A stretch of DNA of 34,066 nucleotides from Alphaproteobacteria bacterium (GTDB taxonomy: Bacteria > Pseudomonadota > Alphaproteobacteria > Reyranellales > Reyranellaceae), in assembly GCA_017308235.1 (NCBI GenBank), contig JAFKFL010000038.1, positions 1 to 34,066 of the forward strand, written 5' to 3'. A program made the position numbers and the translations under genes. Under the pieces are notes generated by a model, which was not told the DNA's origin, did not search any database, and saw nothing but the letters and a program-made list of their open reading frames with translations. Positions 1-8,478 of the stretch are shown one piece after another. Positions within the stretch are counted from its first letter, which is position 1, and every line of letters begins with the position of its first letter.

Positions 1-257
1 TCAAGCGCTGGTACAAGTATTCGAAGGCGCGCGACCTGATGCTGAAGCACACGGACGTCGAGCACTCGCCGTGGCACATCGTCGATTCCAATGACAAGAA
101 GCGCGCCCGCCTGAACTGCATCGCGCACATCCTGTCGCAGATTCCCTACGAGAGGGTCGAGCTGGAGAAGGTGATGCTTCCCGACCGCTCGGAGAAGCAC
201 AAGTACGACGACAGCACCTTCCTCGCAAAGCATCACATGGTCGAGGAGAGGTACTGA
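1..257 (+). CDS. Polyphosphate kinase 2 (PPK2) family protein, C-terminal part
   Basis: Only the last 85 codons are present; the gene enters from the left edge in frame 3 and ends at TGA 255-257. The visible part carries PPK2-family C-terminal features: a RWYxYSxARDxML stretch, then the PWHIVDSNDKKRARLNCIAHIL block, where the family usually reads W-Y/H-I-V-x-S-D-D-K-K/R-R-A-R-L-N. PPK2 enzymes move phosphate between polyphosphate and nucleotides in the cytoplasm. Because the Walker motifs lie outside the window, the subclass (NDP or NMP kinase) cannot be judged. It faces the next gene convergently, so it is probably a separate transcript from the minus-strand genes that follow. Confidence 0.85.
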   Translation, partial: KRWYKYSKARDLMLKHTDVEHSPWHIVDSNDKKRARLNCIAHILSQIPYERVELEKVMLPDRSEKHKYDDSTFLAKHHMVEERY

Positions 258-359
258 GACCCATATGACGCGGGACAGCCCTTGATCGAGTTGTCTAGCG
301 TTGTGAAGCGCCAGTACCACAGTGATCCCGATAGAATCTGGCGCGCCGATAGTAATGGA

Positions 360-851
360 CTATACGCCGGAAGGTCGAACCGTCAGGAATGTAGATCGCA
401 GATGCGGCGCAAGGTGCTGTAGAAGGGCCGCCGCCGTTTCGTTCGTGAGGTCTTTCGCGATCTCTCGGCGAACGCGCTTCTGTACCTTCTTGGACAGGAG
501 GCCGCGCAACTCGCCAAGGCTACGGCGCGGCAACACCAGGACGAGATCGTCAAATTCTTCTTTCGTGCAGGCGGCCTCTAGAATGTCCGCAAGGTCAGCC
601 ATGAAGCGATGCTTTTCTAGCTTCTGATAGCCGTGGGGAGGCTCGAGCGCATGGCGCGCGCCGTTACGTGACGAGCTATAGCTGCGACCGGGTTTGTCGC
701 TCTTGAGTTCGCGTGGCTGTTGGCGGCTTTCGGGGGAGACCATATCGGCCTTTCCTACTGAGACGAGCGTCTTCATGTCATCACTCGCCTTGAAGAAGCG
801 TCCGCGAGCGCCATCCGCCACGACAATCCAGGTGTTGGAGGGTTTGATCAT
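360..851 (-). CDS. Host attachment family protein
   Basis: This 163-residue protein begins MIKPSNTWIVVADGARGRFF, which matches the start of the family named 'protein required for attachment to host cells' (usually M-K-x-x-x-T-W-V-L-V-A-D-G-A-R-A-R). The C-terminal half keeps the family's LVLVLPRRSLGELRGLLSKKV block. An upstream in-frame TTG at 875 would add eight residues, but ATG 851 agrees with the family N-terminus and leaves a 5-base gap after the DUF2267 gene, so the two probably form one transcript. The family is soluble and its biochemical role is poorly known; despite the name it is common in free-living proteobacteria, often near stress or hypoxia genes, as here. Confidence 0.8.
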   Translation of the reverse strand: MIKPSNTWIVVADGARGRFFKASDDMKTLVSVGKADMVSPESRQQPRELKSDKPGRSYSSSRNGARHALEPPHGYQKLEKHRFMADLADILEAACTKEEFDDLVLVLPRRSLGELRGLLSKKVQKRVRREIAKDLTNETAAALLQHLAPHLRSTFLTVRPSGV

Positions 852-856
852 GACTT

Positions 857-1291
857 TCACCAGCAGTCGGGCCAAAGGTTGAGTGCTTCGTGCGGCAGGA
901 GCTGCCTAAGTTTCACCATCTCCCCTTCGTCGAGACACTGGGTCATGACGGAAAAAGAGGCCCGGGCTGCCTCCGCCGCGTCGATCCGGCTGTTGCGTGG
1001 CATCTCGGTGGCGACGTGATCGATGAAATCGGCCAGATGGCGTTCGCGGGTAGGTGTAGCCGCGGGATGCCAACCTTCGTAGTAGGCGCCTCGCAGCAAC
1101 ATCGGTAGCTGGGCGCCGAGATGAACCGCGTTGTTCACGCCGATGCGGTCGCGAATGGCGTGTAGGGCGCCCCGCAAGGCGCCGAAAGCACCGTGCCGAT
1201 CCTCGGTTCCGAGCTCACCCATCATCAGCTTCAGCCACTGATTTGTTTCCTTAAGAGTGGTGTCGAATACCTCGAGACTGGTCGCGCTCAT
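857..1291 (-). CDS. DUF2267 domain protein
   Basis: A 144-residue protein with the DUF2267 pattern: an early W, the block AFGALRGALHAIRDRI around residues 35-50, then LGAQLPMLLRGAYYEGW, and a C-terminal helical repeat ending in LRQLLPHEALNLWP. ATG 1291 was chosen over ATG 1318 because AGAGGTG lies just before it. The function of DUF2267 is not established. The perfect FixK-type palindrome at 1345-1358 lies about 41 bases before a plausible transcription start near 1310, so activation by an FNR/FixK-type regulator at low oxygen is likely. The host-attachment gene follows 5 bases after its stop. Confidence 0.85.
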   Translation of the reverse strand: MSATSLEVFDTTLKETNQWLKLMMGELGTEDRHGAFGALRGALHAIRDRIGVNNAVHLGAQLPMLLRGAYYEGWHPAATPTRERHLADFIDHVATEMPRNSRIDAAEAARASFSVMTQCLDEGEMVKLRQLLPHEALNLWPDCW

Positions 1292-1344
1292 GTGGCACCT
1301 CTGTATGACGCGGAACATACTGACCGGGGTGACGCGGACGCGAA

Positions 1345-1358
1345 TTGACTTGGGTCAA
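1345..1358 (-). promoter_or_regulatory. FixK/FNR-type binding site upstream of the DUF2267 gene
   Basis: TTGACTTGGGTCAA is a perfect TTGA-N6-TCAA inverted repeat, the consensus of FNR, Anr and FixK regulators. Its centre is 60 bases before ATG 1291; a -10-like TATGTT (minus strand, 1314-1319) sits at the expected distance for a class II activated promoter. The rest of the 1292-1599 gap shows no other gene or clear terminator. Confidence 0.75.
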
Positions 1359-1599
1359 CGCCGTCCATCGGCTGCGGCCGAGTTTTTTTGCATCATCGTC
1401 TGATGTTCCTCAGAGGGACGCCGAGCATTCTCGTTGCCACCCGCATGCGTTACTGGCGCAGTTGGAATAGATCGTGAGGCGGTTGCCAACGTCTAGGGGG
1501 CGGCCATTTCGTCAGCCAATGCTGCCCTTAATGCGGTGTCTACTCGGCTTCGATCATCCCCGATGCGGCCCCGGCAGTTGTCGCCTAACCTGGAAGTGC

Positions 1600-3975
1600 T
1601 TAAGCCCAATGCCAATCCTTCACCTCGGGCATGTCCTCACCGTGCTGGCAGATATAGGAGGAATGCTCGATCAGCTTGTCTCGGATCGTCTGCTTGGCGT
1701 AAGCGGCAACCGAACTGAGCCTGGATACCCGGTCGATTACGTCGTTTGCCAGATGAAAGCGGTCCAACTTATTGCGCACCACCATATCGAACGGCGTCGT
1801 GGTCGTTCCTTCCTCGTTAAAACCATGAACATGGAAGTTTTCGTGATTGGTTCGACGGTAGGTCAGACGGTGGATGAGCGAGGGATAACCGTGATGAGCG
1901 AAGATCACCGGCTTGTTCTTGGTAAACAGCGCGTCAAAGTCACGATCTGGGAGACCATGCGGGTGCTGCTCGGTTGATTGGAGCGTCATCAGGTCGACGA
2001 CGTTGACCACGCGGACCTTGAGGTCTGGAATGTGCCGGCGCAGCAGATCGACGGCGGCCAGCGTCTCCAGCGTGGGGACATCGCCTGCGCAGGCCATCAC
2101 CACGTCGGGTTCGGCGCCACGGTCCGTGCTCGCCCATTCCCATATTCCGATCCCGGCCGTGCAGTGCTTGACCGCATCATCCATCGACAGCCACTGCGGC
2201 TGCGGCTGCTTGCCGGCCACGATCACGTTAATCCGGTTCCAGCTTCGCAGGCAGTGATCCATGACGAACAGGAGCGAGTTCCCATCCGGCGGTAGGTAAA
2301 CGCGGACGGTATCAGCCTTCTTGTTGCAGACATAATCAATGAAACCCGGGTCCTGATGGCTGAAGCCGTTGTGATCCTGGCGCCAGACATGCGAGGTAAG
2401 AAGATAGTTGAGCGACGGGATCGGGCGTCGCCAGGGAATCTCGCGAATGGTCTTCAGCCACTTGGCGTGCTGATTCAGCATCGAATCGACGATGTGAATG
2501 AACGCCTCGTAGCAGGTGAAGACGCCGTGCCGGCCGGTCAGCAGATAGCCTTCCAACCATCCCTGGCAGGTATGTTCTGAAAGAATCTCCATGGCCCGGC
2601 CTCCCGGCGCCAAATGGTCATCATAGGGCAACCGCTCCGCGTTCCAGGCGCGATCGGTCGCCTCGAAGACATGGGACAGGCGATTGGAAGTGATCTCGTC
2701 GGGGCCGAACACGCGAAAGTTTCGGCTCGCGGCGCTCGCTTTGAGAACGTCACGCAAGAAGGCTGCCATCACTGCGGTCGATTCGGCTATCGGCTTGCCG
2801 GGTTGCTCGACTTCAACTGCGTAACGTCTGAAATCGGGAAGATCGAGCGCGCGCATGGGCAGGGTGCCGTTGGCATGCGGGTTCGCGCTCATGCGCAGAT
2901 CGCCGGACGGGGCGAGCGCAGCAATCTCGGGCTTCAGTGCCCCCTCGTTGAACAGTTCCTCCGGCCGATAGCTTCTCATCCAGTGCTCGAGGAGCTGCAC
3001 GTGGCCGGGCTTGGTCGCCATTTCCGAAAACGGCACCTGATGCGAGCGCCAAAAGCCCTCCGTGCGCAACCCATCCACCTCCTTGGGGCCGGTCCAGCCC
3101 TTTGGGGTTTTGAGAATGATCATAGGCCAGGACGGGCGATCCTTTAGCCGGCCTGCGCGCGCGTCGAGCTGGATACGCCCGATTTTGTCGAGGACCTTGT
3201 CGAGGGTCGTTGCCATGAGCTGATGCATGATCTTGGGGTCGTCGCCTTCTACGACATGAGGCTCGTGACCGTAGCCCATCATGAGATTGCAAAGCTCGTC
3301 GAGGCCGATGCGGGCGAGGATCGTCGGATTGGCGATCTTGTAGCCATTCAGATGCAGGATCGGCAGCACCGCCCCGTCGGTCACCGGATCGAGGAACTTG
3401 TTGGAATGCCACGAGGTGGCGAGCGGCCCGGTTTCCGCCTCGCCATCTCCCACGACGCAGGTGGCGATCAGTCCGGGATTGTCGAAGGCCGCGCCATAGG
3501 CATGCGATAGCGAGTAGCCGAGCTCGCCCCCCTCATGTATCGAACCCGGAGTCTCTGGAGCGACATGGCTCGGGATCCCGCCGGGGAAACTGAACTGCCT
3601 AAACAGGCGCTGCATGCCTGCTTCGGTTTGCGGCACGTGCGGGTAGACTTCGCTGTAGGTGCCGTCGAGCCAGGCATTGGCAACCACACCCGGGCCGCCG
3701 TGTCCGGGACCGGCAATATAAATCACATCGAGCTTGCGTGCCTTGATCACGCGATTCAGGTGCACGTAGATGAAGTTGAGACCGGGGGTCGTGCCCCAAT
3801 GGCCCAGCAGCCGCGGCTTGATATCCTTGAGCTCAAGGGGTCGTTTCAAGAGTGGATTGTCGAGCAAATAGATTTGTCCGACCGAAAGATAGTTGGCAGC
3901 GCGCCACCAGGCATCGATCAACTCGAGCTCTCGGGCCGATAGCGGAGCATCGATCGGCGGTGCGGTTTTTGACAT
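1600..3975 (-). CDS. xfp: Phosphoketolase (xylulose-5-P/fructose-6-P)
   Basis: A 791-residue thiamine-diphosphate enzyme of normal family length. It splits xylulose-5-phosphate or fructose-6-phosphate with inorganic phosphate into acetyl phosphate plus a sugar phosphate. Visible signatures are GPGHGGPG at about residues 89-96, SIHEGGELGYSLSHAYGAA at about 145-163, and the ThDP/Mg site GDGEAETG at about 176-183. Start ATG 3975 follows AGAGGAG; the reading frame extends 37 codons further upstream but overlaps the end of the acetate kinase gene and has no family similarity. The acetate kinase gene ends 11 bases before it, so the pair can turn acetyl phosphate into acetate plus ATP without oxygen. 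Confidence 0.96.
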   Translation of the reverse strand: MSKTAPPIDAPLSARELELIDAWWRAANYLSVGQIYLLDNPLLKRPLELKDIKPRLLGHWGTTPGLNFIYVHLNRVIKARKLDVIYIAGPGHGGPGVVANAWLDGTYSEVYPHVPQTEAGMQRLFRQFSFPGGIPSHVAPETPGSIHEGGELGYSLSHAYGAAFDNPGLIATCVVGDGEAETGPLATSWHSNKFLDPVTDGAVLPILHLNGYKIANPTILARIGLDELCNLMMGYGHEPHVVEGDDPKIMHQLMATTLDKVLDKIGRIQLDARAGRLKDRPSWPMIILKTPKGWTGPKEVDGLRTEGFWRSHQVPFSEMATKPGHVQLLEHWMRSYRPEELFNEGALKPEIAALAPSGDLRMSANPHANGTLPMRALDLPDFRRYAVEVEQPGKPIAESTAVMAAFLRDVLKASAASRNFRVFGPDEITSNRLSHVFEATDRAWNAERLPYDDHLAPGGRAMEILSEHTCQGWLEGYLLTGRHGVFTCYEAFIHIVDSMLNQHAKWLKTIREIPWRRPIPSLNYLLTSHVWRQDHNGFSHQDPGFIDYVCNKKADTVRVYLPPDGNSLLFVMDHCLRSWNRINVIVAGKQPQPQWLSMDDAVKHCTAGIGIWEWASTDRGAEPDVVMACAGDVPTLETLAAVDLLRRHIPDLKVRVVNVVDLMTLQSTEQHPHGLPDRDFDALFTKNKPVIFAHHGYPSLIHRLTYRRTNHENFHVHGFNEEGTTTTPFDMVVRNKLDRFHLANDVIDRVSRLSSVAAYAKQTIRDKLIEHSSYICQHGEDMPEVKDWHWA

Positions 3976-3986
3976 GGCGGTCTCCT

Positions 3987-5165
3987 CTATCGATCGAGCA
4001 GGGCGCGGGTATGTCTGGCGATCATGGAATTCTCGTCGGTGGGAATCACCCAGGCCGAAACTCTGGAATCCGCTGTCGAAATGCATGGGCCACCTGAGGC
4101 ATTGGCCGCTTCATCGAGGACAATGCCGAGCCATCGCGCATCGTTGCAGACACGCGCCCGAACCGAACTGGCATTTTCCCCAATGCCGCCAGTGAAGATC
4201 AGAGCATCAACGCCGCCCAGGGCTGCGGCAAGGGAGCCTAGCTCGCGACCGATACGGTAAACGAACAGTTCGACCGCATCCTTTGCAGCCGGCATGTCGC
4301 TCGCCAGTAAGGTTCGCATGTCGCTGGACAGCTCGGAGACGCCCAACAGTCCGGAACGCTCATAGAGGAGATGCTCGGCCGCCTCAGCGTCCATGCCTTC
4401 GGTTCGAAGGAGGTAGAGAAGTGCGCCAGGATCGACCGTTCCGCAGCGTGTGCCCATCGGCAGGCCGTCAAGCGCGGTCAGGCCCATGGTCGTGGCGACA
4501 CTCCGCCCGCGATCGATGGCGCACATGCTGGCGCCGTTGCCGAGATGCGCGACCACGATCTTCGCGTTGCTGCATTCAGGGGCGACCGTCGGCAGGGCGG
4601 AGACGATGTATTCGTAGGAAAGGCCGTGAAAGCCGTAGCGACGTATGCCCTTTTCCGTGAACCGGCGCGGCAGAGCGAACTGAGTGGCAACGCTAGGCTG
4701 CATGGCGTGGAAGGCGGTATCGAAGCAGGCGACCTGACGTACCTTGGGTGCCACGGCCTGCATCGCTCGAATGGCGGCCAGATTAAGGGGCTGATGGAGC
4801 GGGGCCAATGGCACCAGCTTTTCAAGCTCAATCATGACGGCTTCGTCGATTTGTACGGGGCGATTGAACGTTGCGCCGCCGTGGACGACGCGATGGCCCA
4901 CACCGTCGAAGCCGCTTTCGCGACCGACATGACTGGCGAACCAGTCGTGGATAGCTCCGATGGCGCCGTTATGGTCTTGGCCACTGATTGACCGCTCCAC
5001 GAGAGGTCTACCTTGCCCATCGACCGCCTTCAGCGTCGCCTTGTTACCGATACCCTCGACTTGGCCGTGCAAACCGGCAAATAACGAGCGATCGGGTTCG
5101 GTTCGGAAGACCGAGAACTTGATGCTCGACGATCCGGCATTGAGGACGAGAACGGGTTTGTGCAC
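3987..5165 (-). CDS. ackA: Acetate kinase
   Basis: A 392-residue acetate kinase that makes ATP and acetate from acetyl phosphate. Visible motifs are VLNAGSSSIKF at residues 7-17, the catalytic-region RYGFHGLSYEYI, FDTAFH, the LGNGAS and MGTRCGTVDPG stretches, and FTGGIGENAS near the C-terminus. GTG 5165 is proposed as start because VHKPVLVLNAGSSS matches the normal N-terminus. TTG 5174 or ATG 5246 remain possible; none has a strong ribosome site. It is the first gene of an operon with phosphoketolase. A perfect FixK-type box lies upstream at 5397-5410, but about 230 bases away, so control of this gene by that box is only possible. Confidence 0.94.
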   Translation of the reverse strand: MHKPVLVLNAGSSSIKFSVFRTEPDRSLFAGLHGQVEGIGNKATLKAVDGQGRPLVERSISGQDHNGAIGAIHDWFASHVGRESGFDGVGHRVVHGGATFNRPVQIDEAVMIELEKLVPLAPLHQPLNLAAIRAMQAVAPKVRQVACFDTAFHAMQPSVATQFALPRRFTEKGIRRYGFHGLSYEYIVSALPTVAPECSNAKIVVAHLGNGASMCAIDRGRSVATTMGLTALDGLPMGTRCGTVDPGALLYLLRTEGMDAEAAEHLLYERSGLLGVSELSSDMRTLLASDMPAAKDAVELFVYRIGRELGSLAAALGGVDALIFTGGIGENASSVRARVCNDARWLGIVLDEAANASGGPCISTADSRVSAWVIPTDENSMIARHTRALLDR

Positions 5166-5396
5166 GATGGTCAACCAGCGAACGTTACTCGTTAGTGACA
5201 CGATGGGCGTCGGCGAAGGACGGATATCGATCAGGCGAGATTCCATTCAATCTACTTGAGGCAAACCGCGCAAGCGGCGAACCCCAAAGCGTCAAATTCT
5301 CAACTATGACATGCGACCCCGCACATTGTGCTGTCTCTCAGCAAAGCGTGCACGTCATAAAGCAGGTAGTCAGACCGCGGATGCGAGGAGGCATCC

Positions 5397-5410
5397 TTGA
5401 TCTGGGTCAA
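5397..5410. promoter_or_regulatory. FixK/FNR-type binding site between ackA and the 48-aa/CBS genes
   Basis: TTGATCTGGGTCAA is a perfect TTGA-N6-TCAA palindrome in the divergent gap. It lies 108 bases before ATG 5519 on the plus strand and about 230 bases before the ackA start on the minus strand. It could serve either or both directions; no convincing -10 element fixes this. Confidence 0.7.
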
Positions 5411-5448
5411 GAGTCCTCAAGGCTTACCTGGATGCAAGATCATCACGC

Positions 5449-5462
5449 TTGATCTAACGCAA
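5449..5462. promoter_or_regulatory. Imperfect FNR/NnrR-like half palindrome
   Basis: TTGATCTAACGCAA has a FixK half-site on the left (TTGA) and an NnrR-like half-site on the right (GCAA) at the standard six-base spacing. It lies 45 bases downstream of the perfect box and 57 bases before ATG 5519. One mismatch from either consensus makes it a weak candidate. Confidence 0.25.
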
Positions 5463-5518
5463 TGTCGGATATCGGGACGCATGCTGGCATGCCGCTTGCC
5501 TTGCGAAGGAGAAATTTG

Positions 5519-5665
5519 ATGCCGGCCGAGCTCGTCAACTTTGTCACCCCCGTCGATATTGTTGTGTTCTTCGGTGTGCCTCTCGTCCTCATGGTTTGCG
5601 TCTTCGTTCAGGAATGGCGGAAGTTCGGCAATCATCGCCGATTGGGCTCAGGGAGGTCGGAATGA
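5519..5665 (+). CDS. Small single-span membrane protein (48 aa)
   Basis: ATG 5519 follows a strong AAGGAG site. The product is a 48-residue peptide with a short polar start (MPAELVNFVTP), one hydrophobic span at about residues 11-30 (VDIVVFFGVPLVLMVCVFVQ), and a basic tail (EWRKFGNHRR). The stop TGA overlaps the ATG of the CBS gene in ATGA, so the two are probably translationally coupled. I do not recognise a family. The layout suggests a membrane peptide made together with, and perhaps partnering, the CBS protein. Confidence 0.6.
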   Translation: MPAELVNFVTPVDIVVFFGVPLVLMVCVFVQEWRKFGNHRRLGSGRSE

Positions 5666-6084
5666 GGAAGCTCAGTGACGTCGCCTTTGAGCAGGAGTCG
5701 CTCATTCTCAAGGGGACTGAATCTGTCGAGGCAGGTTGTCGACTGATGAGCGACCGGCGGGTGGGGTCCGTGCTGGTCTGTAACGATACCGGACGCCTAA
5801 TCGGAATCTTTACAGGGCGGGATGCTGTCTGTCGTGTGTTGGCGCTTCGCAAGGACGCCACCTGCTGCACGCTGGCGGAAGCGATGACTCCTAGGCCTAC
5901 GACGTTGTCACCCGATCAGTCTGCGATCGACGCGCTGCGCCTCATGTGGGATGGCGGCTTCCGGCATATACCGTTGGTCGACAAGGCCGGCAGAATTCTG
6001 GGCGTCGTGTCGCGTGGCGACTTCAAGGGGTTGGAACTGAGCCGCCACGACGACGAACGTGAGTTGTGGGAGCATATGCGCTAA
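5662..6084 (+). CDS. CBS-pair domain protein
   Basis: A 140-residue protein built almost wholly from two CBS motifs. The first runs about residues 10-60 with VGSVLVCNDTGRLIGIFTGRD; the second about 75-130 with GGFRHIPLVDKAGRILGVVSRGD. Stand-alone CBS pairs usually bind adenine nucleotides and act as energy sensors or regulators. ATG 5662 has GGGAGG just before it and overlaps the stop of the 48-aa membrane gene by four bases. An ORF start at 5596 gives an N-terminal extension with no similarity. The FixK-type box at 5397 suggests expression at low oxygen. Confidence 0.88.
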   Translation: MRKLSDVAFEQESLILKGTESVEAGCRLMSDRRVGSVLVCNDTGRLIGIFTGRDAVCRVLALRKDATCCTLAEAMTPRPTTLSPDQSAIDALRLMWDGGFRHIPLVDKAGRILGVVSRGDFKGLELSRHDDERELWEHMR

Positions 6085-6124
6085 AGACACATCGTTAGGG
6101 CTCGCAGGAGAAATTGAAGTGCGA

Positions 6125-7507
6125 TCAGATCTCGAATTGCTGGTTGAGTGCAGGCATTTCGAGACGAGGTGTCTGTAGCTTTGGCGCGAGCTCCCTCATT
6201 ACTGAAGCCTCGCCGTGCGTGAGGAGCGTCACTTTTTTTTCGGCGATACGATCATGCCAATCGATTAGTTCGCTTTGATCAGCGTGCGCCGAGAAACCAT
6301 TGATGGTATGGACATGCGCTCGCACCGATACCTCCTCGCCGAGCACGCGGACTTTTCGTACGCCGTCGATGATCTGACGGGCAAGTGTGCCAGCAGCGGC
6401 GAATCCGACGAAGACAATACTGGCCGCGTGATGTTCAAGATTGTTCTTCAGATGACGGAGAACACGGCCACCGGTACACATGCCGGAACCGGCCATGATC
6501 ACGGCACCGCCCCTAATGCGGGCAATAGCAGTCGACTCTGTCATCTCCCGCGCCATGCGTAGGCCCGCAACGTGCAATGGATCCTTGCCCGCGTCGAAGA
6601 GTTCGCCGAGCGCGGATGCATAGCACTCTGGATGTCTCCGGAAGATCTCGGTGGCTGAGATCGCCATGGGTGAATCGAGAAATACTGGCAGCGACGGCGG
6701 CAGCCTGTTGGCTTCGATACCCTCACGCAAGCAATAGAGAATTTCCTGTGTGCGTTCGAGTGCGAAGGTCGGAATAATAACATTGCCGTGACGCTGGAGC
6801 GTCTCTGCAATCGCTTCATGCAGTTCTTCTACCGATGCCGAATATGAGCGATGTCCGCGATTGCCGTAGGTCGATTCCATCACCACTACTTCCGCGGCAG
6901 AAGGAGTGGAGGGTGGGCGCAGAAGCGGTCGGCCCGCATTGCCGATATCGCCGGAGAAGAGGATCGATCTCGGGCGCCCATCTTCAACGAATTTGATGAG
7001 AATACTGGCTGAGCCCAGAATGTGACCGGCATCGAGGAAGACCACTCGAATGCCTGGCGCAATGTCCAAAGCTGTGTCGTAGGCTGCGGATCGCCCAAAG
7101 CGCCCGATCACATCGAGAGCGTCAAGCATGGAATATAGCGGTTCGCCGGCCTGGAATGGCCGGCTTTGCCTGTGGCTTCGACGCCGAGCCTCTTCCTCCT
7201 GCAAGTGCGCCGCATCGAGGATCACGAGCCGTGCCAGCTCGAATGTGGCGGAGGTTGCAATCACTTCGCCGCGGAAGCCGCGCTTGGTAAGCAGCGGGAG
7301 GCGACCGCAATGGTCGAGATGTGCGTGGGTGAGAAGTACATAGTCGATCGCGGCGGGATCGAAGCCGAAGGCTCGAGAATTTTCGTCACTCAGCGCCCTT
7401 CCACCTTGGAACAAGCCACAATCGATCAGGATGCGCCGGCCGAGACACTCGATCAGATGGCATGACCCGGTGACGGTCTGCCCAGCTCCGTGGAAGGAAA
7501 GCTTCAT
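6125..7507 (-). CDS. Metallo-beta-lactamase fold hydrolase with beta-CASP/RNA-processing domains
   Basis: A 460-residue protein. The N-terminal MBL domain shows THAHLDHCG (zinc motif HxHxDH, about residues 60-68). The central beta-CASP domain contains FLDSPMAI and GSGMCTGGRVLRHLKNNL, and the C-terminal motif INGFSAHADQSEL matches the Zn-dependent metallo-hydrolase RNA-specificity domain of the CPSF73/YSH1-like group. These enzymes are usually ribonucleases, although the bacterial single-copy members are little studied. ATG 7507 overlaps the stop of the LOG gene in ATGA, so this is the second gene of a coupled pair. It converges with the CBS gene, 40 bases away, without a clear terminator hairpin. 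Confidence 0.9.
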   Translation of the reverse strand: MKLSFHGAGQTVTGSCHLIECLGRRILIDCGLFQGGRALSDENSRAFGFDPAAIDYVLLTHAHLDHCGRLPLLTKRGFRGEVIATSATFELARLVILDAAHLQEEEARRRSHRQSRPFQAGEPLYSMLDALDVIGRFGRSAAYDTALDIAPGIRVVFLDAGHILGSASILIKFVEDGRPRSILFSGDIGNAGRPLLRPPSTPSAAEVVVMESTYGNRGHRSYSASVEELHEAIAETLQRHGNVIIPTFALERTQEILYCLREGIEANRLPPSLPVFLDSPMAISATEIFRRHPECYASALGELFDAGKDPLHVAGLRMAREMTESTAIARIRGGAVIMAGSGMCTGGRVLRHLKNNLEHHAASIVFVGFAAAGTLARQIIDGVRKVRVLGEEVSVRAHVHTINGFSAHADQSELIDWHDRIAEKKVTLLTHGEASVMRELAPKLQTPRLEMPALNQQFEI

Positions 7508-8478
7508 GGGGTCTCGATGTCGCCTGGGCAGAGCGGCTCACCCTTGAGCTCGTACCAGCGCAAGATGTCTCGCCAGATGGCTTCAGCCGATTCGGAGAAC
7601 CAGAAAAGCTCCCGATCCTCAGGATCGATCACGCCTTCGTCCACCAGGAATTCTGGATTGAAGGCGCGTCGCCAGTAGGACTCGCCCACCAGGATGACCG
7701 GCACTGGCGGCATCTTGCGCGTTTGCGATAGTCCGAGGATTTCGAACAGTTCATCCATGGTGCCGAAACCGCCCGGAAACACCACCAATGCGCGGGCACG
7801 CAGCATAAAATGCAGTTTGCGCAGCGCGAAGTAACGGAACTTCAGGCAGAACTCGGGTGTGATGTAGGGATTGGGGAACTGCTCGTGCGGCAGCGAGATA
7901 TTGAGGCCGATCGAAGGAGCACCGACATCGTGTGCACCACGATTAGCGGCCTCCATGATGCCGGGCCCGCCGCCGGTCATGATCATCATGCGTCCGCCAT
8001 AGGCACAGTCGCCCATTCGGCCCACGATGCGGCCAAACTCGCGTGCGATGCCATAGTACCTGCTGTTGTCACGCAGGCGTTCAGCGATGGCGTGTTGCTG
8101 ACGCAGCGAGGCATCGGCCGGATCCTCCGCCAGTTTACGGGCGCAGTCGGCCAGGTGCCGTTCCGCTGCACTCGATTCCCCGATGCGCGTGCTGCCGAAC
8201 ACGACAATCGTGTGCGCGATATTATTTTTCTTCAGTAAGGTCTCCGCCCGCAGATATTCGAGCTGAAGCCTGAGGCCACGCGTCTCGTCTTCCTGCAGGA
8301 AGTCGAGGTCTTGGTCGGCCTCGCGATAGCTCGGGCTCGCGAGAATGCATTTCGTCGCCTCGGTAGCGCCTGGGTCATCGGTGGTGGCCTTCGGTCGGGT
8401 TGCTGGCAGCGATTGGCGCCTCTCGGATCGGGGCGGATGTGGCGGGGGCCGATCGGCCAAAGAATTGTCAGAGCTCAT
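7504..8478 (-). CDS. LOG family protein (Rossmann-fold nucleotide hydrolase)
   Basis: A 324-residue protein with the LOG/TIGR00730 signatures: GGGPGIMEAANRGA and PGGFGTMDELFEIL, the latter containing the PGGxGTxxE motif. LOG enzymes remove ribose 5-phosphate from nucleotides such as cytokinin riboside monophosphate or AMP-like substrates; several members were formerly called lysine decarboxylases. A polar, proline-rich N-terminus of about 75 residues precedes the domain, making this the longer subclass. Start ATG 8478 follows GAGAGGAT. It is translationally coupled to the MBL/beta-CASP gene by a 4-base overlap, hinting at a joint role in nucleotide or RNA turnover. Confidence 0.88.
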   Translation of the reverse strand: MSSDNSLADRPPPHPPRSERRQSLPATRPKATTDDPGATEATKCILASPSYREADQDLDFLQEDETRGLRLQLEYLRAETLLKKNNIAHTIVVFGSTRIGESSAAERHLADCARKLAEDPADASLRQQHAIAERLRDNSRYYGIAREFGRIVGRMGDCAYGGRMMIMTGGGPGIMEAANRGAHDVGAPSIGLNISLPHEQFPNPYITPEFCLKFRYFALRKLHFMLRARALVVFPGGFGTMDELFEILGLSQTRKMPPVPVILVGESYWRRAFNPEFLVDEGVIDPEDRELFWFSESAEAIWRDILRWYELKGEPLCPGDIETP

